This document shows, in pieces, positions 59,563 to 64,000 of a stretch of 64,000 bases of DNA. Location of the stretch: NCBI RefSeq assembly GCF_027923765.1, contig NZ_AP026709.1:1607501-1671500 (forward strand), written 5' to 3'. The DNA comes from Pseudodesulfovibrio nedwellii (GTDB lineage Bacteria > Desulfobacterota > Desulfovibrionia > Desulfovibrionales > Desulfovibrionaceae). The notes beneath the pieces are model-generated. The model was not told the DNA's origin, ran no database searches, and was given only the letters and a program-made list of their open reading frames with translations. The position numbers were made by a program, and so were the translations under genes. Within the stretch, counting starts at the first letter, position 1; each line of letters begins with the position of its first letter.

Positions 59563-60042
59563 CTAAATTTCTTTCATATCCCTGTTGGCGTATTCAAAGA
59601 ACTCGCCATCCTTAATGTCGAATTCATGATCAAAAAAAGCCGATGAGATAAGGAACTCAGCAGACGAACGATTGTTGGCTGTTGGAATATTGTACAAAAC
59701 AGCCAAACGAAGCAACGCCTTCACATCCACATCATGCGGTTGAGGCTCCATGGGGTCCCAAAAGAAAATGAGAATATCAACTTTTCCGTCAGCGATCAGG
59801 GCGCCCATCTGTTGATCTCCGCCCAATGGTCCGGACTTCAACCGGGTAACCTTCTTGAGGTCGTGACTCTCTCCATCCTTCGAAATTCTTTCCTTGAACA
59901 GGATCTCCACCATCTTACCGGTTGTTCCAGTCGCAATCAGATTGTGCTGCATCATCATGTTGCGATTGCAATCAATGAAATCCAGAAGCTCACCTTTGCA
60001 ATTATCATGGGCCACAACCGCTATATTTTTCACTTTATTCAT
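59563..60042 (-). CDS. mgsA: Methylglyoxal synthase
   Basis: A 159-residue enzyme converting dihydroxyacetone phosphate to methylglyoxal and phosphate. Signatures are ATGTTGKMVEIL near residue 37, SGPLGGDQQMGALI near 70 and DILIFFWDPMEPQPHDVDVK near 89, which carry the catalytic aspartates and the phosphate-binding residues. The length matches the family. It is a stand-alone gene read leftward and may relieve phosphate shortage or drain triose phosphate. Confidence 0.95.
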   Translation of the reverse strand: MNKVKNIAVVAHDNCKGELLDFIDCNRNMMMQHNLIATGTTGKMVEILFKERISKDGESHDLKKVTRLKSGPLGGDQQMGALIADGKVDILIFFWDPMEPQPHDVDVKALLRLAVLYNIPTANNRSSAEFLISSAFFDHEFDIKDGEFFEYANRDMKEI

Positions 60043-60209
60043 ATCAACTCCAGAGCGTAGCTCAATGTAGTAGTATCAATTGTCACGCCAGAGCCTAATC
60101 TGCACCTTTCATTGAGGCACCTCAAGAACCATTTTAGTACATCCAAAAGAAATCGCTCGAGTGTGTGCAAGACATTAAGAACGTCTCGGGAAAATACACA
60201 GAAAAAGCG

Positions 60210-60240
60210 ATGACGCCAGGCGGGGCACGCCTGGCGTCAT
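60210..60240. terminator. Strong hairpin between the MFS and mgsA genes
   Basis: A perfect thirteen-base-pair stem, ATGACGCCAGGCG and CGCCTGGCGTCAT, with loop GGGCA. On the minus strand it is followed by CGCTTTTTCT, so it ends the leftward transporter gene. Confidence 0.88.
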
Positions 60241-60310
60241 TCTTTTCATGCCCACTTTCCGAGGTGATGGGGGCAGTTACGGAGTGTGAGGCTAAGGGGG
60301 TGTTTCTATA

Positions 60311-61651
60311 TTAACGAGCGGTCGCTGCAACCGTACCCGATTTTTTGTGTGCGAACTTAATGGATGTTTCCGGTGCCCAGATGTGACAGACGATGCCACC
60401 GATAATCAGGGTAGCGATACAAGCACCAAGGGCAGCGTAGATACCAAAGTGTTCATTGACGATGGGCAGCAGGAATGCTCCACCACCGGCACCGATACGG
60501 CTGACTGCGATGGTCAGGCCAACGCCGGAAGCACGCAATTCCGTAGGGAACAGTTCGGGCGGGTAAGCGAACTCAAGGACAATGGAGATGGCAAGTACGG
60601 TTGAGAAGGCTGCGAGCATAATCAGAGACAACATGCCAGGCATATCAGTCCACAAAGTCATGATAGTCAGGACCGCGCCTGCACCGTAAAATGTGAATAA
60701 CAGGAACGCCCTGCGGGAGATTCTGTCAATAAGCCATGTGCCGATCAGTACGCCGACAATGGTGAAGACGTTGTACATAACGCCGGAGGCATACGGATTC
60801 TCAATGTGCATGTTCGAAAGAACGAGCGGCAGGAAAATGCTGATAGCAAAGAAAGGCAGCACCTGACACAGGAAGAAAACACATGAAACAAGCGTGTTGT
60901 AACGAAGTTCGGGGCTGAACAGACGAAACCAAGAAGCAGAAGGAGCTTCTTTGTCGGCAGCAGGCAGACCGTAATTTTTACCAAGATACCTGTGGATATT
61001 TTCCAAAGCCTTTGCAGCATGACCGTTCTGAGCCAACCAGCTGGGAGATTCTGGCACACCAAACCGAAGCAGCATGGTAATGGCTGCGGGAATGGCGGAG
61101 GTACAAAGCACCCAACGCCAGCCGTCGTCCCCAAGGCCGTCCATGAAGAAGCCAACGATGTAGGCGATAACATAACCGACTGTCCAAGATACGAGCAACC
61201 AGGCAAGGAAACCCGAACGTTTCTTGGTGGGGGTCCATTCGCTCAACAGGGCAATACCGACTGTATAATCAGCACCGATACACATGCCGAGCACAAAGCG
61301 CAAAACAGCCAACAGCAGCGGGTCGGAAACAACGAACTGGGCAAGGGACAAAGCGAAAGAAGCAAACATGACTGTGGCGAAAAGAGGCTTTCTGCCAATT
61401 CGATCAGCCATGGGGCCAGCAACAAAACTTCCAAGCAAAATTCCAAACAGGGACGCGGCTCCAAGGACGCCGAGCCAAAAACTAGTCAGTCCCAAAGGTC
61501 CTGTCGCGTAGCTGAGAGCAATACCAACAATACCGAGAATATACCCATCGGTAATCTGGCCCATGAATGCACCAGCGGCGATTTTGCGATGAATCGGGAA
61601 AGATGGAGCATCTTCAAAACTTACACCTTGGTGCTTTTGCGTACCCTTCAT
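60311..61651 (-). CDS. MFS transporter (sugar/organic-acid porter type)
   Basis: A 446-residue protein with twelve hydrophobic segments. The loop motif GPMADRIGRKP near residue 80 and the mid-protein PESPSWLAQNG near 201 place it in the sugar/acid-proton symporter group. The second loop copy is DRISRRAF near 313. The ATG at 61649-61651 follows AAGGTG at proper spacing; a GTG three codons upstream overlaps the ribosome site. It is downstream of the flavin prenyltransferase-like, RidA and oxidase genes on the same strand and may import their substrate. Confidence 0.85.
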   Translation of the reverse strand: MKGTQKHQGVSFEDAPSFPIHRKIAAGAFMGQITDGYILGIVGIALSYATGPLGLTSFWLGVLGAASLFGILLGSFVAGPMADRIGRKPLFATVMFASFALSLAQFVVSDPLLLAVLRFVLGMCIGADYTVGIALLSEWTPTKKRSGFLAWLLVSWTVGYVIAYIVGFFMDGLGDDGWRWVLCTSAIPAAITMLLRFGVPESPSWLAQNGHAAKALENIHRYLGKNYGLPAADKEAPSASWFRLFSPELRYNTLVSCVFFLCQVLPFFAISIFLPLVLSNMHIENPYASGVMYNVFTIVGVLIGTWLIDRISRRAFLLFTFYGAGAVLTIMTLWTDMPGMLSLIMLAAFSTVLAISIVLEFAYPPELFPTELRASGVGLTIAVSRIGAGGGAFLLPIVNEHFGIYAALGACIATLIIGGIVCHIWAPETSIKFAHKKSGTVAATAR

Positions 61652-61904
61652 AATTGTCACCTTTTGTAAAATTGTCCTGATTACAAATTATTTTTCAAAT
61701 CCACCAAAGATTCTCTTAATGAAAACGACTTTTCTTCTTTGGTGGTCGGCATGCGCAGCATCATTCTTTCAACAACATTGAAGACACTGTTATGCATGCA
61801 ACCGAATAGTCGTATTAAAATCAGTATTGCCCTCCCCCTTCGTCACTCAAGATAAAATACACTGTATGTTTTCATCCTTTGCCATCCTATGAACTGCAAA
61901 ATAC

Positions 61905-62471
61905 CTAACGATTGTCTCTCCACCGTGCGCAAAGCGAATTATCAATGCGCAGTTGATCAAGAAGACGACCGGAAAAATGCTGCAACATGTCATCAATGGT
62001 CGTTTTGGAATCGTAATATGCAGGGCAAAACGGGGCGATGACAGCACCGGCCTCTGTCAAAGTCTGCATATTGCGGAGATGAATCATTGTCAGGGGCGTC
62101 TCTCTGGGGACGACTATCAACCTCTTGCGCTCCTTCAGCGTCACATCAGCCGCACGATGAATGAGATTGACTCCGGCACCGCTAGCAATGGAGGCCAGGG
62201 AACTCATGGAACACGGGCAAATAATCATGCCGTCATGCTGCCACGACCCGCTGGACGGACCGGCCATCATATCCTTGATGTCGTAGACCTTATGGGCATG
62301 TTTTTTGAGCGACAGATCACTGCCGCGAAATTCTGATTGCATGACCACTTCCGCGCCCGCCGACACGATAAGATGAACTTCCAGACCCTTGATTCCTGCG
62401 TAATGACGCAGAAGCTTTTCAGCCAATGGCATACCACTTGCCCCAGTCACACCAACAACAATACGATGCAT
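61905..62471 (-). CDS. UbiX/Pad1-like flavin prenyltransferase
   Basis: A 188-residue flavoprotein. The opening MHRIVVGVTGASGMPLAEKLL, the CPCSMSSLASIASGAG loop near residue 85 and the VPRETPLTMIHLRNMQTL motif near 122 are diagnostic of UbiX/Pad1 enzymes, which make prenylated FMN for UbiD decarboxylases. No UbiD partner lies in the window. The ATG at 62469-62471 follows GGGGAG; an upstream in-frame extension has no family similarity. It belongs to the leftward cluster with RidA and the oxidase. Confidence 0.88.
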   Translation of the reverse strand: MHRIVVGVTGASGMPLAEKLLRHYAGIKGLEVHLIVSAGAEVVMQSEFRGSDLSLKKHAHKVYDIKDMMAGPSSGSWQHDGMIICPCSMSSLASIASGAGVNLIHRAADVTLKERKRLIVVPRETPLTMIHLRNMQTLTEAGAVIAPFCPAYYDSKTTIDDMLQHFSGRLLDQLRIDNSLCARWRDNR

Positions 62472-62612
62472 AAACACTCCCCGTCTCAATCTCGGCACCC
62501 TGCCCCGGACACCGTGAAAATTCGATAAACCTTGCCCTCGACACACAACCTTTCGCCGTGCGGAGCAAGGGGCCAACAATGTCAGCCCCTCACCAGCAGA
62601 CGTGTTTCGGTT

Positions 62613-62990
62613 TTATTCAACCACGCAAATAGCATCCATTTCGATCAGGCAGCCGCCAGCAATATTACTGACTTCTACGCAGACACGGGCCGGACGATGA
62701 TCGCCCATGAAATTGGCGTACACTTCATTAAACGCCTCGAAGTCATCCCAATTTTCGATAAAAACAGTGGTTTTCGCGATATCGGTGATCTTTAAGCCAG
62801 CCTCTTCGAGTACGGCATTCAGGTTGGCAAGCGTCTGTGCAGCCTGCTCGGCCATGTTTGATCCGACAATCGTTCCACCAACGGGATGAAATGGAACCTG
62901 ACCGGAAAGGTAGTAAGTATTTCCAGCCTTTACGGCATGTGAATATGGACCTACTGAGGCACAGGCTTTAGAAGCATGAACAAATTCCAT
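62613..62990 (-). CDS. ridA: RidA-family reactive enamine/imine deaminase
   Basis: A 125-residue protein of the RidA/YjgF/UK114 family. It has the opening PYSHAVKAGNTYYLSGQVPF and the conserved arginine in GDHRPARVCVEV near residue 105. RidA hydrolyses enamine or imine intermediates made by PLP enzymes and amino-acid oxidases. It is encoded 66 bases after the flavin oxidase-like gene, which would release such intermediates. The start ATG follows AAGGAGAG. Confidence 0.92.
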   Translation of the reverse strand: MEFVHASKACASVGPYSHAVKAGNTYYLSGQVPFHPVGGTIVGSNMAEQAAQTLANLNAVLEEAGLKITDIAKTTVFIENWDDFEAFNEVYANFMGDHRPARVCVEVSNIAGGCLIEMDAICVVE

Positions 62991-63056
62991 GACACTCTCT
63001 CCTTGAGGGGGGGCTTGTGGCTGCCGTTACGCAAACAGCCACAAGCATTGTATATT

Positions 63057-64000
63057 TTAGATTTCGTCTTTGGCGTTGAATTCTTCCCAGGCAAGACGGA
63101 CGCGTGCACCGGCGGTACGGAAAGGATCCGGCGGCAACCAGCTGGGCTTGGCAATGCGGCGCAAGAAGTTAAGTTCTTCGCTCTGAACACCGCTGATCCA
63201 CTCTGCAATGTAGTGACCCATCATGCAGGTTTTCGCCACGCCGGCACCTTCACCACAGGCGGAAGCGAACAGGTTGGATGATTTCTGCATCATCAACGGA
63301 CGGTAGTTCATGGTCATGTTAATCATGCCGCCGTAGACAAATTCAAAGTTCACATGGCGAAGATTGGGGAACCGGTTTTCAAACGCCTTGCGCAACTTGG
63401 GAATGGACTGCTGAATGCGCTGATGTGATGTGGTGAGCTGCGAGTTGAAGGCAAAACCGTTACGCACGTAGATGCGCTGGTCAGCGGTATAACGCACTGT
63501 GGTTCCAGCAGGATGACCAGCAGTACACCCCCAAGGCTCGACGCCTTCAAAATCCCTCAGTTCATTGTCAGTCAATTTACGGGAAAATGCGCCGTAGGAA
63601 AGCACGGGGCAAAACACGTTCTTGACGATACCAAACTGTTCAATGAAAGGACCGCCGGTGACGATGACATGTCCACCGGTGATGGTTCTGCCATTCTTGA
63701 GGACAACAGACATTGTGCTGCCTTCGTCAATGCGCAGAACAGGAGTCTCTTCAAAAATTTCAACATTGTCAGGCAGGGTGGTGCAAAGGCCGCGAAGTAC
63801 GTCGGCGGGGTTCACCAGAGTGGAGCCTGCGGTATACAAAGCCTTGGTATAGTACTTGGTACCGAGACGACGGTTCAACTCTTCGCCTTCGAAAATCTTG
63901 TAATTAACGCCCATCTTTTCAAGATCATGCACTTCCGTGTCGATCATCTTGTAGCTACGGGGATGGCAGCAGCAGACATATTTGCCGCTGTCACGCCAAT
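63057..64000 (-). CDS. FAD-dependent amine/amino-acid oxidase-like protein, partial
   Basis: The frame runs off the right edge, so the N-terminal FAD loop is missing. Visible residues include a C-terminal FAD-binding GEGAGVAKTCMMGHYIAEW segment and the central VIVTGGPFIEQFG, typical of the DadA/D-amino-acid or sarcosine oxidase group. A CCCHP sequence lies near the cut. It is the first gene of the leftward cluster with RidA and probably produces imino acids that RidA hydrolyses. The amine substrate cannot be read from sequence. Confidence 0.75.
   Translation of the reverse strand, partial: WRDSGKYVCCCHPRSYKMIDTEVHDLEKMGVNYKIFEGEELNRRLGTKYYTKALYTAGSTLVNPADVLRGLCTTLPDNVEIFEETPVLRIDEGSTMSVVLKNGRTITGGHVIVTGGPFIEQFGIVKNVFCPVLSYGAFSRKLTDNELRDFEGVEPWGCTAGHPAGTTVRYTADQRIYVRNGFAFNSQLTTSHQRIQQSIPKLRKAFENRFPNLRHVNFEFVYGGMINMTMNYRPLMMQKSSNLFASACGEGAGVAKTCMMGHYIAEWISGVQSEELNFLRRIAKPSWLPPDPFRTAGARVRLAWEEFNAKDEI

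Overview
The window looks like chromosome of a sulfate-reducing deltaproteobacterium of the Desulfovibrionaceae (Desulfovibrio/Pseudodesulfovibrio type). This is inferred from gene content: a TauE/SafE sulfite-type permease beside a molybdopterin sulfur-oxyanion-type oxidoreductase, SulP and YeiH sulfur-anion transporters, a selenium cluster (YedE, TusA, DUF3343), many sigma-54 activators, multi-histidine-kinase phosphorelays and moderate GC. No 16S, tRNA, CRISPR or transposase was seen, so the genus is not proven.

Layout. 1-3.6 kb: TauE/SafE permease (cut by the left edge) and a four-cluster ferredoxin, divergent from a molybdopterin oxidoreductase, with two CRP/FNR-type palindromes between. 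3.7-6.4 kb: leftward selenium/sulfur cluster. 6.7-11.8 kb: ArsC, a Phe-rich leader peptide plus attenuator-like fold before a DASS anion transporter, a glycosyltransferase and an NhaC antiporter. 11.9-19.1 kb: leftward TetR-SulP operon followed by a five-gene phosphorelay, with two TetR-type palindromes upstream. 19.6-25.5 kb: an amino-acid permease, then a PAS/sigma-54 activator and a sigma-54 promoter driving a NifX-like, DUF5320, CGGC, PocR set. 25.6-26.8 kb: YitT and TSCPD proteins. 27.2-39.8 kb: a second PAS/sigma-54 activator, palindromes and a sigma-54 promoter, a DMT transporter, a three-subunit molybdenum hydroxylase, the maturation proteins YqeB and YqeC typical of selenium-dependent hydroxylases, a BCCT transporter, a molybdopterin-binding protein and XdhC. 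39.8-42.7 kb: two small lipoproteins behind a large inverted repeat, LysE and FUSC exporters. 42.8-51.7 kb: a haem-motif sensor kinase and NtrC regulator divergent from a sigma-54-driven YeiH exporter operon that also holds a universal stress protein, small membrane proteins and a pseudokinase-stress-protein fusion. 51.7-64 kb: YciI, a choloylglycine-hydrolase family enzyme, a sulfatase with an outer-membrane protein, an FG-GAP protein, a PEP-mutase/isocitrate-lyase family enzyme, methylglyoxal synthase, and a leftward MFS / flavin prenyltransferase-like / RidA / amino-acid-oxidase-like cluster cut by the right edge.

How the genes work together. Three modules show regulator, DNA site, promoter and target together: (i) haem sensor kinase, NtrC regulator, palindrome, -24/-12 promoter, YeiH operon; (ii) and (iii) two one-component PAS/sigma-54 activators, each next to GAGTC/GACTC palindromes and a -24/-12 promoter, serving the NifX-like cluster and the molybdenum-hydroxylase island. 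The best candidates for an undescribed system are the redox-gated YeiH/pseudokinase operon and the sigma-54-controlled, selenium-linked hydroxylase island with a BCCT transporter. Functions are read from sequence motifs only; no database search was run.
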